In this document: piece after piece, positions 21,215 to 30,544 of the stretch
How positions within the stretch are numbered: the first letter of the stretch is position 1
Layout: every line of letters begins with the position of its first letter
IMG/VR virus record: IMGVR_UViG_3300025127_000114
Coordinates: 1 to 35,622 of that record
DNA length: 35,622 nt
Source of the DNA: a virus
Direction: 5' to 3' (one strand)
Position numbers and translations under genes: made by a program
The notes under the pieces: model-generated
Database searches by the model: none
What the model was told of the DNA's origin: nothing
What the model saw: only the letters and a program-made list of their open reading frames with translations

Positions 21215-23589
21215 TATTCCTCCTCCTTATATGCAAATGCTTCGTTTAAAGTTTTAGGTTGCCCTTTCCGTACCCAATAATCTGCAATATTTTTTTGAGT
21301 AACAGGTTTATCTGCCTTACGTAAAGCATCTTGAATTGCTGGCAATACAAAATTAGGTTCAATTTTACTTGTAAACACTCTTACGTTTTCGCCTTTATAA
21401 GGTATATCTACATAAACATCTTGTAATCTATCTTGATCTACAAAAAATATATTTTTATCTTTTGTATCGCTACCACCTATAAATCCTAAAAATGGGTCAT
21501 TATCAACATTTACATTGTCAAATAATACAGTGTCTAAAGCTTTTTGTTTTTCGGCTCTAGTTAATTTAACGTTACCTTTTTCTACTTGTTGTGCATTAAT
21601 TTCTGTTAACCATGCGTCATGAATAGCTATATATTTTTTGTTCTTTGTTTTATTTTTAGACCTATATAAATCACCCATGTCATATCTATCTAAAGTAGCT
21701 TGTAACATAGTGACATTACCTGTAGCTTCTAAATATTTATTCTCATTTTGTAAAGAATCTGCATAATTCTTTAACCCTAGATAATCTGATTGCGATACTA
21801 AATGGCTGTAAGAAGATAAGTTATTTCTAGTTTCTGCCGGATTATTTATTAAAGTAACAACTGTATCTACATCAGATTCTTGTGGCTGTCCTTTTTTTAA
21901 TAATTCTTGATCGCTTTTACTAAAATTTTCTATATCAATATTGTTAGTTGCAAGGTTTTTATATCCATTTGGTTCTGCAAATGATATTTCTTTTGCAGTA
22001 TTTAATGCTTGATTATAAATATTTTCACGTTCATTTTTAATTTTATTGTATTTAGCTTCTAAATCTTTTAATCCGTGTTTTTGTGTTTCTTTATCTGTAA
22101 TAGTTTCTTTAATTTCTTGTTTTAAATTTTCTAAAGGACGTAAACTTGTTATAAAATCAACTTTAACTTCTGCGTTAGTATTTTTATAATTATAATCAAT
22201 TCCTTTTTTTATAACTTCTAAATCATTAGCAATTGCAATTGCATAATTTCCTACGCCAAAACGTCCATAAATTTTATTTGATTCTTCAATAATTAATTTA
22301 TTGTAATTGTCTATAATCTTTTCATTAATGTTTTGTGCATATGCAGCATCTTCTTTGTATTTTGTTGTATTAATATCTAGTTCTGATTTTGCTTTTGTAT
22401 ATAACGAATCTGCTTTTTTTACACCTAATCTCTGTATTGCGTACAAATGTGTTGGTTGATGTTCTTGTATAAGAGTTCCTTGCAAAGTAGATTCTGATGA
22501 ATAAAATTTTGAAATATCTCTTTCCTGTTGCAAGGTTTCAATATTTTCTGATAAATTTTTTTCTATAGTATTAAATTTATCTGAATCTAATCCGTCAGTA
22601 ACAACTGCACCTTTGCCATCTTCAAAAGCTTGATTTGTTTTTAATGTCATTAATTTATTTATTTGCGTTAAATAATTACCATTGTTTTGATTTTGATTAT
22701 TAACTAAAACTGCATCAGAAATTTTTTCTGCATTAAAATTTTCGTGTTTTTGTTCTACTCCTTTTGAAATTTTATTAAATATTGCATTATCTATGTAATT
22801 TTTATATTCTTTTAAAAATTCTTTAACTCCATTTGCATCTTTATTTTTATTAAAACTGTCTACAACAGCTTTTCCTATTTCCATATTTAGTTCACTTCTT
22901 TCTTTTAAATATTGTCTGCTTATTCCAATTTTTTCACCATTTATATTTACAGCATTTGGATCAAGATTCCAACCTTTCAACTTTGCTTTTTCTTCTAAAT
23001 TTTTATGTGCCGTTAAAAAAGATCTAACAAATTGACCGCTAGGATCTCTAAAATCTTTATAATTAATTTTTGCATTATTTATATTTATATCTAATTCTGC
23101 ATCTGTTTCTTTTTCTAGTTGTAATCTACTTTGTTTTAACGAATGTGTTGTCATATCGTTAAGAAAAGATTTTGTATAAACTTGTGCTTTGTTTTCAAAA
23201 ATATATTTAACAACACCATTACTAGCTTTGGTTTGATAAGACTCTAATAATTTTTTCATTTCATTTTGATATTGATCAAATACTTTTACCTGTTTACCAT
23301 CTACTGTTACTGAACCTACAGCATTTACACCTTTTAAATTGCTGTATTGATCTTTTATTGCTTCTGCATCAGCATAATAATTATTGGCAAGTTTTTTAGA
23401 TTCTGCATCATTTAACTCATTATCTAATTTATTTAACACTCCACCAAGATTACTCATGGCTTGACTTTGTCGTGTTATATCATCAGAAACTACATCTCTT
23501 TGTGGATCTACACTTGTAGCACCAAATTGTACTTCAGAACCTGTTGCAAGTTCTTGTTGTGGTGATGTCTGAAAAGGTACAGTTGCCAT
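21214..23589 (-). CDS. gp15-like internal virion protein (791 aa)
   Basis: A long, soluble, almost wholly helical protein rich in Asn, Lys, Asp and Gln with no membrane segment. The N-terminus MATVPFQTSPQQELATGSEV and the DVVSDDITRQSQAMSNLGGV segment are typical of the T7 gp15 class of inner-core proteins in marine podoviruses. Many heptad-like stretches follow (LNKLDNELNDAESKKLANNY, LKQEIKETITDKETQKH). T7 gp15 is ejected and helps form the periplasmic channel with gp14 and gp16; that role is inferred from family and order. The C-terminus (ALRKADKPVTQKNIADYWVR) ends one base into the ATG of the gp16-like gene, so translation of the two is coupled. Confidence 0.85.
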   Translation of the reverse strand: MATVPFQTSPQQELATGSEVQFGATSVDPQRDVVSDDITRQSQAMSNLGGVLNKLDNELNDAESKKLANNYYADAEAIKDQYSNLKGVNAVGSVTVDGKQVKVFDQYQNEMKKLLESYQTKASNGVVKYIFENKAQVYTKSFLNDMTTHSLKQSRLQLEKETDAELDININNAKINYKDFRDPSGQFVRSFLTAHKNLEEKAKLKGWNLDPNAVNINGEKIGISRQYLKERSELNMEIGKAVVDSFNKNKDANGVKEFLKEYKNYIDNAIFNKISKGVEQKHENFNAEKISDAVLVNNQNQNNGNYLTQINKLMTLKTNQAFEDGKGAVVTDGLDSDKFNTIEKNLSENIETLQQERDISKFYSSESTLQGTLIQEHQPTHLYAIQRLGVKKADSLYTKAKSELDINTTKYKEDAAYAQNINEKIIDNYNKLIIEESNKIYGRFGVGNYAIAIANDLEVIKKGIDYNYKNTNAEVKVDFITSLRPLENLKQEIKETITDKETQKHGLKDLEAKYNKIKNERENIYNQALNTAKEISFAEPNGYKNLATNNIDIENFSKSDQELLKKGQPQESDVDTVVTLINNPAETRNNLSSYSHLVSQSDYLGLKNYADSLQNENKYLEATGNVTMLQATLDRYDMGDLYRSKNKTKNKKYIAIHDAWLTEINAQQVEKGNVKLTRAEKQKALDTVLFDNVNVDNDPFLGFIGGSDTKDKNIFFVDQDRLQDVYVDIPYKGENVRVFTSKIEPNFVLPAIQDALRKADKPVTQKNIADYWVRKGQPKTLNEAFAYKEEE

Positions 23590-23591
23590 AA

Positions 23592-24173
23592 TTATGCTTT
23601 AAAAAATTCTTTTGGTAAGCTGCCAATTACGTTACCTGCACCTGTTAACAAACTACTGCTCATATTCATAAATGGATCTATAGATGATGCTGTAGCAAAC
23701 ATATTGCTTGCTGATACACCTAACATGTTTCCTTGAATTCCTAATCCAACAGCTTCTAAACGTTTACTTTCTACCGCTCTTACTTTATTAGAATTCATAG
23801 TTAATTTATCTATTTCTGCCAAAATATCAGAACTGGCAAAAGCTTGAGCAGTGCTTCCTACACCTAAATCTATACCTCTTGCAGCAAAAGATGTTTTTGT
23901 TTTTGACTTTCGCATACCTTGTTTCATTGTCATAATTTGATATTGCTTATTAAATGCTCTACTAATTTGTTGTGCCTGACTTTCTTTCATATCTTTGTTA
24001 AAAAGAGTCATATCTTTTTTATGCTGCAAACTTAATGCTAAACTTTTTGCTTTATATTTTTCATCTTGAGCTTTGTAAAAAGCACCAATACCACCACCAA
24101 TTGCACCAGCAGCCTGTAAACCTACAGCCCTTTTGCCCATTGGTGTTAAATCGCTCCATTTTAATGTAGTCAT
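23592..24173 (-). CDS. gp14-like internal virion protein (193 aa)
   Basis: It begins MTTLKWSDLTPMGKRAVGLQ. An Ala/Gly-rich hydrophobic segment follows at about 17-33 (LQAAGAIGGGIGAFYKA), then a long Gln/Lys helix (SLQHKKDMTLFNKDMKES). A landmark comes next, ARGIDLGVGSTAQAFASSD, then ILAEIDKLTMNSNKVRAVE, a pattern seen in podovirus gp14-class proteins. A second Gly/Ala/Met-rich part ends the protein. T7 gp14 inserts in the outer membrane during ejection, and the hydrophobic N-terminal segment suits such a role. It is the first gene after a late promoter-like element and precedes the gp15-like gene by 2 nt. Confidence 0.85.
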   Translation of the reverse strand: MTTLKWSDLTPMGKRAVGLQAAGAIGGGIGAFYKAQDEKYKAKSLALSLQHKKDMTLFNKDMKESQAQQISRAFNKQYQIMTMKQGMRKSKTKTSFAARGIDLGVGSTAQAFASSDILAEIDKLTMNSNKVRAVESKRLEAVGLGIQGNMLGVSASNMFATASSIDPFMNMSSSLLTGAGNVIGSLPKEFFKA

Positions 24174-24207
24174 TGTTGTACTTACCTCAACGCTTCCATA
24201 TTTTTTT

Positions 24208-24241
24208 AATATACATACACTTTATCGTTTTACGGTCACAC
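24208..24241 (-). promoter_or_regulatory. Phage late promoter-like element, copy B (inner-core module)
   Basis: On the minus strand GTGTGACCGTAA (24241-24230), 16 nt, TATATT (24213-24208; 5 of 6 to the sigma-70 -10). The element starts on the last base of the tail tubular B stop codon and sits about 35 nt before the gp14-like ATG. The predicted start site would give a leader of about 27 nt. Confidence 0.75.
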
Positions 24242-26949
24242 TATCCACCTATAGCTACTTCTATTGTTAATCCAACTATTGTCAGTGGTAACGGGTCAGC
24301 TTGCCTTATATAAATTTGTGCATTGTCCTGCCATGTAGGAGTTAACATAATTTTTATATCCTGTGTTTTTAAATTTGGTGGGAATCCATATGGTTCTGTT
24401 GTACGTTGTTTTGCTTCTACTAATTTATCTACAGAAGGACCAGCAAAAATACCAGAACTTTCTAGTACTCTTAACCAAACATGATTTACATTTTTTACAC
24501 GGCCCTGTCCAAAGGCTTCTGTTTGTAATGTTAAAGGTAATGTTTGCAAATCACTGTTATAAGGTAAACCTATATGAACAACACTGGCAGCACGATTTAA
24601 AGTTACACTACCACTGGTAACAACTTTTTGTGGATGCACTGCACCATCTGCCAAAATGTTTACTGTTTTGCCTTCTAGCCATGTAATACCTGATATAACA
24701 TTTCTTGCAACTTCAAATGTTGTTATTGCTGTGTTACGCAAACCAACTGGTAAATCTCTATCTAATTTAACAGTAGCCGTTGTAGTGCTTGTAGTAGAAA
24801 CAATATTACATCTATAAAAATTTAAGCCGTCTACCAATACAATTGCATCATTAATATCATCAAGACTAGGTGGTGCATTAAACAATGCATAATTTGCAGT
24901 TACAGTAACGCTTTCTCCTCTTAAATAATTTGTACTGCCTGATATTGTGACTGTTTTTGTAGTATCTGTATTTACACCGTCATATGTAGAACCTGCATCA
25001 ACAAAAAAACTATCACGTTGTTTTGCAAATATTCTTGTACCCATACGTTCTATATAACGTTTACTTGCACCATTTATAGTTCTTTTTATTACGCAATAAA
25101 CTACGTCATCATCTCCTTCTGCTACAGAAGCAACACTTTCAAATAAACCATCTGTATCATGCTGATGCCATGCACCAATATTTTGTTCTGGCACATATGT
25201 AAGACCTAAAAGTTTACCTTGGGTATTAACAAACCATACGATGGGTAAGGGTGCTTTTGCTAAGGCTAAATCTACAATTTTAAAATTATCAAATAAATGC
25301 GCTGCACGTAATGATAAATCGCCTGTAATAAATCCATTTGCTTGCCAGTTATAACCTAACTCTCTTACATGACCGCCACGAGCAGCAGCATATACCATAC
25401 TGTTATTAACAATTACTGGTTGTGAATTATTAGCACCGACATATGATTGCGGTTTTACAGATATAGATGTTGGTGTTATGGCATCACTATTAACAGAAGT
25501 GATTCTCCATTCTGCTGATCCTGTAAGCAATAATAATTGTGTTAATGGAACAATGTGTCGTATTGTATTTGCCTCTCGTGCAGCAACTCTAAATTTGATA
25601 CGGTCATCATCTTTTATCGGTAAACTAAAAGATAAATTACTTTCAGTGCCAGATTTGGTCATTATTATATTTTGTGGTTCGTTAGTTGTACCAGCAAAAA
25701 CTCTACGTTGTTCAAAATAAGATACAGCACCGGGAAAATTACCAGTTCCTACAAATTCATTTTCATAAATAGGTGGTGTTTTAGAAAAATCTGGTGCAAT
25801 ATTATTATCTACAATTTGATGAACATAACCAATAGTACAATTACCTGATCCTAAATTTGTTGCTGTAACATATGAAATTTGACTACTACTTACTTTAGTT
25901 ACAATAAATTTTCCAGCAACAATACTACCGCTTACGTTTACTACATTTACAGTATCACCTGTTTCAAAACCATGATCTGCTTTAGTAATCGTAAGTGTAT
26001 GCACACCAGATCCACCATCAGTAACTGAAGCGTATGGAACAGAAGCAGATTGTGTTGTGCTGCTATGACTTATTTCTCCAATAAAACCAAAAATACCTGC
26101 CTGATCTTTATAAACTCTATATCTTGACGCATCCGTAACTGGGTTCCATGTAACTGTGTTTTTTGCTCCTGTTACAAAAATATTATTACTAACAGATGCT
26201 GTACTGGACTGTGATCCTTCGTCTATTAAATTTGCTGTAATAGCTGTAACCACATATTTATGTTCTTCATAAGTATCAGCGTTTGTAGAAGTTGACGATG
26301 GTATATATGCATTTACAGAAACACCTGTTGGTGCTGCAATAGGACTTGCAAAATTTATTGTTTTAAGTTCCCATTGTGTTGCTCCAAGCCTTCTTAATTC
26401 TTTAGGTGCATGATTAGGATGTACTATTGTTATAACATCAGCAGATTGTACATAATGTACATCAAATAATTCTGCTTCTAAATATGGTGTAGGGATTTCA
26501 TATGTTAAGTCAGTTGGCAATAAATACCAATCTGTTGCACTAGATAATGCCTTACCAGAACCGCCTGTTATTGAATAATAATTATTACCACCACTAGATG
26601 CTATTGCACCAATATCATAATTTGTACTGCCATTATATGCAGCACCAGCTGTGTATTTTAATGTCGCACCTTGTGTATGAAACCTAAAATATAAATTACC
26701 CATCTCAATAATCATTGTTTGGGTTGTATTAAACGTAAAAGATAATAACCTTACAGCTTTTGTACTGTCTTTTACTTCGTTAACAAATGCAAAACCTGAT
26801 CTGTTTTCTGCTGGTCCCTGTGGTTTAGAAACAAAATTAACCATTTTTGCTGCACCTGATTGATATTTATTGTCATCAATACGGCCAAACATTTCTGGTG
26901 TAATTTCTCCTCCAGAAAAATCTTTTAAAAATGTACGTGTTGTTGGCAT
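24241..26949 (-). CDS. Tail tubular protein B, T7 gp12-like nozzle (902 aa)
   Basis: The N-terminus MPTTRTFLKDFSGGEITPEM followed by KMVNFVSKPQGPAENRSGF is the signature opening of this family. FVNEVKDSTKAVRLLSFTFN and MIIEMGNLYFRFHTQGATL are also characteristic. The rest is beta-rich with Ig-like inserts (PTGVSVNAYIPSS, VTWNPVTDASRYRVYKDQAG) and a C-terminal GLTIEVAIGG. It forms the nozzle of the short tail that the fibre and the ejection channel pass through or dock on. Its ATG lies 3 nt after the stop of tail tubular A. The stop abuts promoter-like element B. Confidence 0.92.
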   Translation of the reverse strand: MPTTRTFLKDFSGGEITPEMFGRIDDNKYQSGAAKMVNFVSKPQGPAENRSGFAFVNEVKDSTKAVRLLSFTFNTTQTMIIEMGNLYFRFHTQGATLKYTAGAAYNGSTNYDIGAIASSGGNNYYSITGGSGKALSSATDWYLLPTDLTYEIPTPYLEAELFDVHYVQSADVITIVHPNHAPKELRRLGATQWELKTINFASPIAAPTGVSVNAYIPSSTSTNADTYEEHKYVVTAITANLIDEGSQSSTASVSNNIFVTGAKNTVTWNPVTDASRYRVYKDQAGIFGFIGEISHSSTTQSASVPYASVTDGGSGVHTLTITKADHGFETGDTVNVVNVSGSIVAGKFIVTKVSSSQISYVTATNLGSGNCTIGYVHQIVDNNIAPDFSKTPPIYENEFVGTGNFPGAVSYFEQRRVFAGTTNEPQNIIMTKSGTESNLSFSLPIKDDDRIKFRVAAREANTIRHIVPLTQLLLLTGSAEWRITSVNSDAITPTSISVKPQSYVGANNSQPVIVNNSMVYAAARGGHVRELGYNWQANGFITGDLSLRAAHLFDNFKIVDLALAKAPLPIVWFVNTQGKLLGLTYVPEQNIGAWHQHDTDGLFESVASVAEGDDDVVYCVIKRTINGASKRYIERMGTRIFAKQRDSFFVDAGSTYDGVNTDTTKTVTISGSTNYLRGESVTVTANYALFNAPPSLDDINDAIVLVDGLNFYRCNIVSTTSTTTATVKLDRDLPVGLRNTAITTFEVARNVISGITWLEGKTVNILADGAVHPQKVVTSGSVTLNRAASVVHIGLPYNSDLQTLPLTLQTEAFGQGRVKNVNHVWLRVLESSGIFAGPSVDKLVEAKQRTTEPYGFPPNLKTQDIKIMLTPTWQDNAQIYIRQADPLPLTIVGLTIEVAIGG

Positions 26950-26952
26950 TAG

Positions 26953-27636
26953 TTACCTTCCAGCAGTCCAAGGTACTATATGTTCTACAGTTATATCTCT
27001 GTTTAAATTGTCAGATTGTTTTGCCTGTGCTAAATAACCTGCCATTATTTCTGTACTACGTTTTGCTTCTGCCGTTCCCTGATCTCCTTTAATAACTGGA
27101 CCTGCTAACATTGATGCTAAATGCCATGATAATGTAATAACAAATAACGGTGTAAATTGAGAAGTATCAGTTACTTTTGCCTGATAACGTAATACAGCAT
27201 TTTCCTGATTTGTATAAATTAAATAAGCACCTGTACTATCTGTTTCTAAAGCAAATTGTTGTGGAGTATATTGACCGGCTACTATTGTTGGTGCGTAGTT
27301 AGATGTCAAACCACCCGGTGTATCACCAGCAGACATTCTTGTAGCGTAATCATTTTGTGCTGTTGGTGATATTATTGCAACAGGAGACATCATGTCGCTA
27401 GGTGCAGCATATGCATAATCCCATTGGTCTAAAGTATTTGCTGTAGCTGCTAAACTTCCTCGTTTACTAGCAAAATTCCATGTGTGCATATTTAATAACG
27501 TATCTCTGGCAATTGGATAAAAACGTGCAGATTTTTCCGCTTGTGCTGATCCCTCTGGTGGATTAAGCGAAGCTATTGTTGCATCATCACCCAAATGAGC
27601 TAGGGCTAGATTGCAAATATCTACTTCAGTTGCCAT
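26953..27636 (-). CDS. Tail tubular protein A, T7 gp11-like gatekeeper (227 aa)
   Basis: MATEVDICNLALAHLGDDAT, then KSARFYPIARDTLLNMHTWN and FASKRGSLA, match the helical gp11/TTPA family that forms the 12-fold ring joining connector and nozzle. The length (about 190-230) is normal. The C-terminal half has the helical WHLASMLAGPVIKGDQGTA and a repeat of small helices ending VEHIVPWTAGR. It comes directly after a rho-independent terminator on the same strand, so it is expressed only by read-through or from element C beyond that terminator, presumably at a lower level than the capsid genes. Confidence 0.93.
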   Translation of the reverse strand: MATEVDICNLALAHLGDDATIASLNPPEGSAQAEKSARFYPIARDTLLNMHTWNFASKRGSLAATANTLDQWDYAYAAPSDMMSPVAIISPTAQNDYATRMSAGDTPGGLTSNYAPTIVAGQYTPQQFALETDSTGAYLIYTNQENAVLRYQAKVTDTSQFTPLFVITLSWHLASMLAGPVIKGDQGTAEAKRSTEIMAGYLAQAKQSDNLNRDITVEHIVPWTAGR

Positions 27637-27648
27637 AACAAATTTTAT

Positions 27649-27685
27649 AAAAAAAGGGAGGTTAGCAGTTTTGCTACTAGCCCCC
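27649..27685 (-). terminator. Rho-independent terminator between capsid and tail genes
   Basis: On the minus strand GGGGGCTAGTAGC pairs with GCTAACCTCCC (small bulge, one G-U) around an AAAACT loop and is followed by seven T. It lies in the 76-nt gap between the LEM-like gene and tail tubular A, the same relative place as T-phi in T7, which limits transcription after the capsid gene. Confidence 0.78.
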
Positions 27686-27712
27686 TATGAATAGTCAAAT
27701 AGAAGACTTAAC

Positions 27713-28021
27713 CTATTTACTTGCTGTTTTTAGTCGAGCAATTAAAGAATCTTTTGTTGCTCTTCTATCGAGTTCAATACCAATGGTACGACCATAAACT
27801 TCAAGTTCAGCTTTAGTCATTGATTCGTAATCAATTAAATCAGTAGTTGGCTCAACTTCTTCTGACGGTACGGTTGTGTTTGACGCCACAGGTAAATCAG
27901 ATTTAGTTTCACCAACTAATTCGATGTGCTTGCTAAACTCTCCATTGTGTTCAAATTCTTCACCAGCCTGTCGTAATGATTGACCAACAAAACATTTGAT
28001 TTTAGCTCTGTAAATAGGCAT
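27713..28021 (-). CDS. Small structural-module protein with LEM/HeH-like C-terminus (102 aa)
   Basis: The N-terminal half (MPIYRAKIKCFVGQSLRQAG, then EEFEHNGEFSKHIELVG) looks like a compact beta domain of the type found in small phage head or head-tail proteins. An acidic Thr/Glu/Pro linker (TTVPSEEVEPTTDL) leads to MTKAELEVYGRTIGIELDRR and KDSLIARL, a helix-extension-helix pattern like LEM/HeH/SAP domains. In phages such domains are often fused to minor head proteins. It follows the cement gene by 14 nt and is the last gene before the terminator, so it is expressed with the capsid. Exact role unknown. Confidence 0.7.
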   Translation of the reverse strand: MPIYRAKIKCFVGQSLRQAGEEFEHNGEFSKHIELVGETKSDLPVASNTTVPSEEVEPTTDLIDYESMTKAELEVYGRTIGIELDRRATKDSLIARLKTASK

Positions 28022-28035
28022 AAGTTGTTCTTAAT

Positions 28036-28467
28036 TTAAGCTACGGTAAAACCAGAAGCATAAAACTTCCTACCGTCACCAATTGTTTCTACCACATCAG
28101 CAGTAACTTTACCAGCGTTAAAAGTACCAGCAATTGTATATCTAGCACCTAGATATCTCTGGCCTTTACCAGCGATTTCTGGATTAAAACGTACAACTAC
28201 GTTTTTACCTAGTGTTAATGCTGCTGTGAGGACTGCATCACTACTGCCGATAACAGTAGGGCTTCCTAAATCTGCTGCTGCACTAGTAATAACTTCAAAC
28301 TTTACGCTTGTACCATTAGCTAATGCAGTGGTAACAGCAAAATTCATGTACAATGCAGTACCTTCACCCATGTCTCTAGCAACACTTAAATCAATAGTAT
28401 TAGTAGAAACAGCAGTTGTAGTAAGTGCTTGATCTTCACTTACTCTAAGCAGTTTGTCTGTAATCAT
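28036..28467 (-). CDS. Bbp16-like capsid cement/decoration protein (143 aa)
   Basis: MITDKLLRVSEDQALTTTAV, STNTIDLSVARDMGEGTALY and VVVRFNPEIAGKGQRYLGAR fit the Bbp16 family of BPP-1-like phages, whose members sit on the outside of the capsid and stabilise it. The size and the all-beta, Ala/Thr/Val-rich composition agree. AAAGGAG lies about 8 nt upstream of the ATG. It directly follows the major capsid gene, as it does in BPP-1-type genomes, and is expected to be made in similar amounts. Confidence 0.85.
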   Translation of the reverse strand: MITDKLLRVSEDQALTTTAVSTNTIDLSVARDMGEGTALYMNFAVTTALANGTSVKFEVITSAAADLGSPTVIGSSDAVLTAALTLGKNVVVRFNPEIAGKGQRYLGARYTIAGTFNAGKVTADVVETIGDGRKFYASGFTVA

Positions 28468-28494
28468 TTTAAATCTCCTTTAATAATAAATAGA

Positions 28495-29514
28495 TTAACT
28501 TACCGCAGTTTCGGTATTAAGTAACGCATCTACTCTTCTTAGAGGAACACCTAAGAATGATAAGTAGCTTTGTGCTGTTCCAAACTGTGATAAACCTTCT
28601 TGTATTGACAATACAGATTGTGATTTATCTAGTGCTGCAATAGCCATGCCTGAGTGGACAGTTCTGTTCATGTAGAACGCTGCTCTTCCCATCGCCATGT
28701 TTGGTATTCTGTACAATGCTCTAGCCATTAATTTAATAAGAGCAGTAGAAGCACTGGCAGCTTGTGTTCCAGTTGTTCCTAATAAGTCAGAAATGTCAAT
28801 GTTGCAAATACGTACAACGTATCTCCAATCTTTAACAACCAAACCGTTTTTCCATTGGTAACGTGTAGCAAAAGCTTGTAGCCTTGTACCGTCACTGTTG
28901 TATACAGTTTGCTCACCTAGATCTTCGTGGGTTAAACCTGCTTTAGATCCTTTTGGAAAAGGACAATATACAGTTTGATCACCCCATACAACTAGATATA
29001 CAGAAGCATTGTCAGAACCTGATCCACCTGCACTAAGAACGTTAACAGAGTTATCAGCAGATAAACTGCCATATCTTGGTGCTAAACCTAAAAACTTTTT
29101 AGGATCTGTTCCGGGGTTACCGTAGAACATTGTTTCAGCTTGTGTCTGGTTCATTGCTTCTAAGAAAGCAGTATCTTCAGATAAACGGAACTGTGCAGTG
29201 TTACCATTTAACATTGCTAAATCCTTGTCTACCTCAGAACGTGCTTCTAGAATTCCGCAAGCTTCATCAACCTGTGCTGTTGTTGATTTAGTAGATGGAA
29301 TACCTTGGTTTAATGCTCTCCAATAAACTGATGGTAATCCTGTTCTGATAACTACACGATCACCAGTAGGTAAATTACCTTCCTTAAATACGCAGTCATC
29401 TAATATTTCGTTGGACTGTGATAACAGTTCTGCAACGATTGGGACTCTACCGTCTGGGTCAGATCTTTTTGCCCAATCCGCTAGTGTTAAATTTGAATTT
29501 GATAGGGTAGCCAT
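28495..29514 (-). CDS. Major capsid protein, BPP-1 (Bbp17)-like
   Basis: A 339-aa protein with the family landmarks NLTLADWAKRSDPDGRVPIV, ELLSQSNEILDDCVFKEGN, PSVYWRALNQGIP, VDEACGILEARSEVD and FGNPGTDP-like (FYGNPGTDPKKFLGLAPRY). These belong to the HK97-fold capsid proteins of BPP-1-like podoviruses. VNVLSAGGSGSDNASVYLVV and RYVVRICNIDISDL complete the pattern. No prohead-protease maturation site is apparent, which fits use of a separate scaffold. AAGGAG lies about 9 nt before the start. Upstream is the scaffold gene and downstream the cement gene. Confidence 0.92.
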   Translation of the reverse strand: MATLSNSNLTLADWAKRSDPDGRVPIVAELLSQSNEILDDCVFKEGNLPTGDRVVIRTGLPSVYWRALNQGIPSTKSTTAQVDEACGILEARSEVDKDLAMLNGNTAQFRLSEDTAFLEAMNQTQAETMFYGNPGTDPKKFLGLAPRYGSLSADNSVNVLSAGGSGSDNASVYLVVWGDQTVYCPFPKGSKAGLTHEDLGEQTVYNSDGTRLQAFATRYQWKNGLVVKDWRYVVRICNIDISDLLGTTGTQAASASTALIKLMARALYRIPNMAMGRAAFYMNRTVHSGMAIAALDKSQSVLSIQEGLSQFGTAQSYLSFLGVPLRRVDALLNTETAVS

Positions 29515-29529
29515 TAATTAACTCCTTAC

Positions 29530-30201
29530 TTAATTTTGCTGATTAGAATATAGTGCTGCTGCTATGCCGTTAAAATCTTTTGGCATGCTATTGCCTTTAG
29601 CATTAGCACCTTCAGAATTACCAACATAACTGTCTTCACTAATTGCCTTACCTGCTCGGTACATAAACCTGATTATTTCAGGATGATTTCCCAAGCCTGT
29701 ATCTTGAAGCAGCGACTTTAAAGCATCAGTACCAAAAGCATCGAGTGATTGTTTTGCAACAGTTAAATTATCGTTCAAACCTTCACCACCAAATTCTTTA
29801 TCTGATTGTGATTCGTTTGCCCAATCTAATCTAACCTGCTCAGCTGCTTTGGCTTGTCGTTCCTGCATTACAGGTGCAACTTTGTCCAATACTTTTTGTG
29901 CAGCTTCCTGTGGCAAATTTAGTTCTTTAGCGACTTCACCGAATGCTGTTAATACTTCGGGGTCGAGTTCATCTGGTGCGTCAGCCACCTTTGCATTAAA
30001 CTCGTATTTGTCAGGCGCACCTTCTGGTGTTTCCTTCTCGCTAGTTTTACTTTCAACAGCGGTTTCATCCGAAACTTGTTGATCTTGCACACTTTCAGCT
30101 TGCTGCTCAGTTTCAGTAGTTGCTTCTGTTGTAGCGTCTACTGTTTGCTGCGTGTCGCCTTCATTTGTTTGGTTGGCTTCCGTCATCAGCGTTTCTGACA
30201 T
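29530..30201 (-). CDS. Head scaffolding protein (223 aa)
   Basis: The first 60 residues are low-complexity Thr/Glu/Gln (MSETLMTEANQTNEGDTQQT, TTEATTETEQQAESVQDQQ), highly acidic and surely disordered. The middle has helices, VLTAFGEVAKELNLPQEAAQ and KVLDKVAPVMQERQAK, then EFGGEGLNDNLTVAKQSLDA and NHPEIIRFMYRAGKAISED. This is the standard pattern of podovirus scaffold proteins encoded directly before the capsid gene. It overlaps the Bbp19-like gene by 41 nt. No protease domain is present, so removal from the prohead is probably by exit rather than cleavage. Confidence 0.87.
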   Translation of the reverse strand: MSETLMTEANQTNEGDTQQTVDATTEATTETEQQAESVQDQQVSDETAVESKTSEKETPEGAPDKYEFNAKVADAPDELDPEVLTAFGEVAKELNLPQEAAQKVLDKVAPVMQERQAKAAEQVRLDWANESQSDKEFGGEGLNDNLTVAKQSLDAFGTDALKSLLQDTGLGNHPEIIRFMYRAGKAISEDSYVGNSEGANAKGNSMPKDFNGIAAALYSNQQN

Positions 30202-30505
30202 TTTTTTGTTCCTTAATCATAGTCGGATACAATTCTGGGCAGAGAGTGTGAATTTGGTTAAGGAGTTGCAAACCATAGTTTCTGTTACCTTCGCTAAATG
30301 ACATAGCCATTGCGTTAGTATTAAACGATGATCGAAACACACCTGCCATTTCCAGAAGTCTCCAGATAAATCTGCGACCCCTCTTGCTGCTCATGAGCCA
30401 TTTAATATCTGCTTCCTCGTTCTGCTGGTCAATTTTTTCTGCAAACTTTTTATTGTCTTTAGATTTTTGTTGACCTTTTAGATCGAGAGGATTATATTCG
30501 CTCAT
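30161..30505 (-). CDS. Bbp19-like protein (114 aa)
   Basis: The N-terminus is charged (MSEYNPLDLKGQQKSKDNKK). The conserved core follows: WLMSSKRGRRFIWRLLEMAG, VFRSSFNTNAMAMSFSEGNR and NYGLQLLNQIHTL. This is the pattern of the Bbp19 family found between connector and scaffold genes in BPP-1-like phages; the family has no firm function. GGAG precedes the ATG by 1-2 nt more than a typical short spacing, within the leader from promoter-like element C. It is the first gene of the capsid transcript and overlaps the scaffold gene. Confidence 0.85.
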   Translation of the reverse strand: MSEYNPLDLKGQQKSKDNKKFAEKIDQQNEEADIKWLMSSKRGRRFIWRLLEMAGVFRSSFNTNAMAMSFSEGNRNYGLQLLNQIHTLCPELYPTMIKEQKNVRNADDGSQPNK

Positions 30506-30510
30506 GCTCC

Positions 30511-30544
30511 AATATATCTAGTCAATACACTGTTACGGTCACAC
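30511..30544 (-). promoter_or_regulatory. Phage late promoter-like element, copy C (capsid module)
   Basis: On the minus strand GTGTGACCGTAA (30544-30533), 16 nt, TATATT (30516-30511). It begins immediately after the TAG stop of the 51-aa gene and ends 6 nt before the Bbp19-like ATG. If TATATT is a genuine -10, the transcript would start at or just before that ATG and could be nearly leaderless. Confidence 0.75.
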
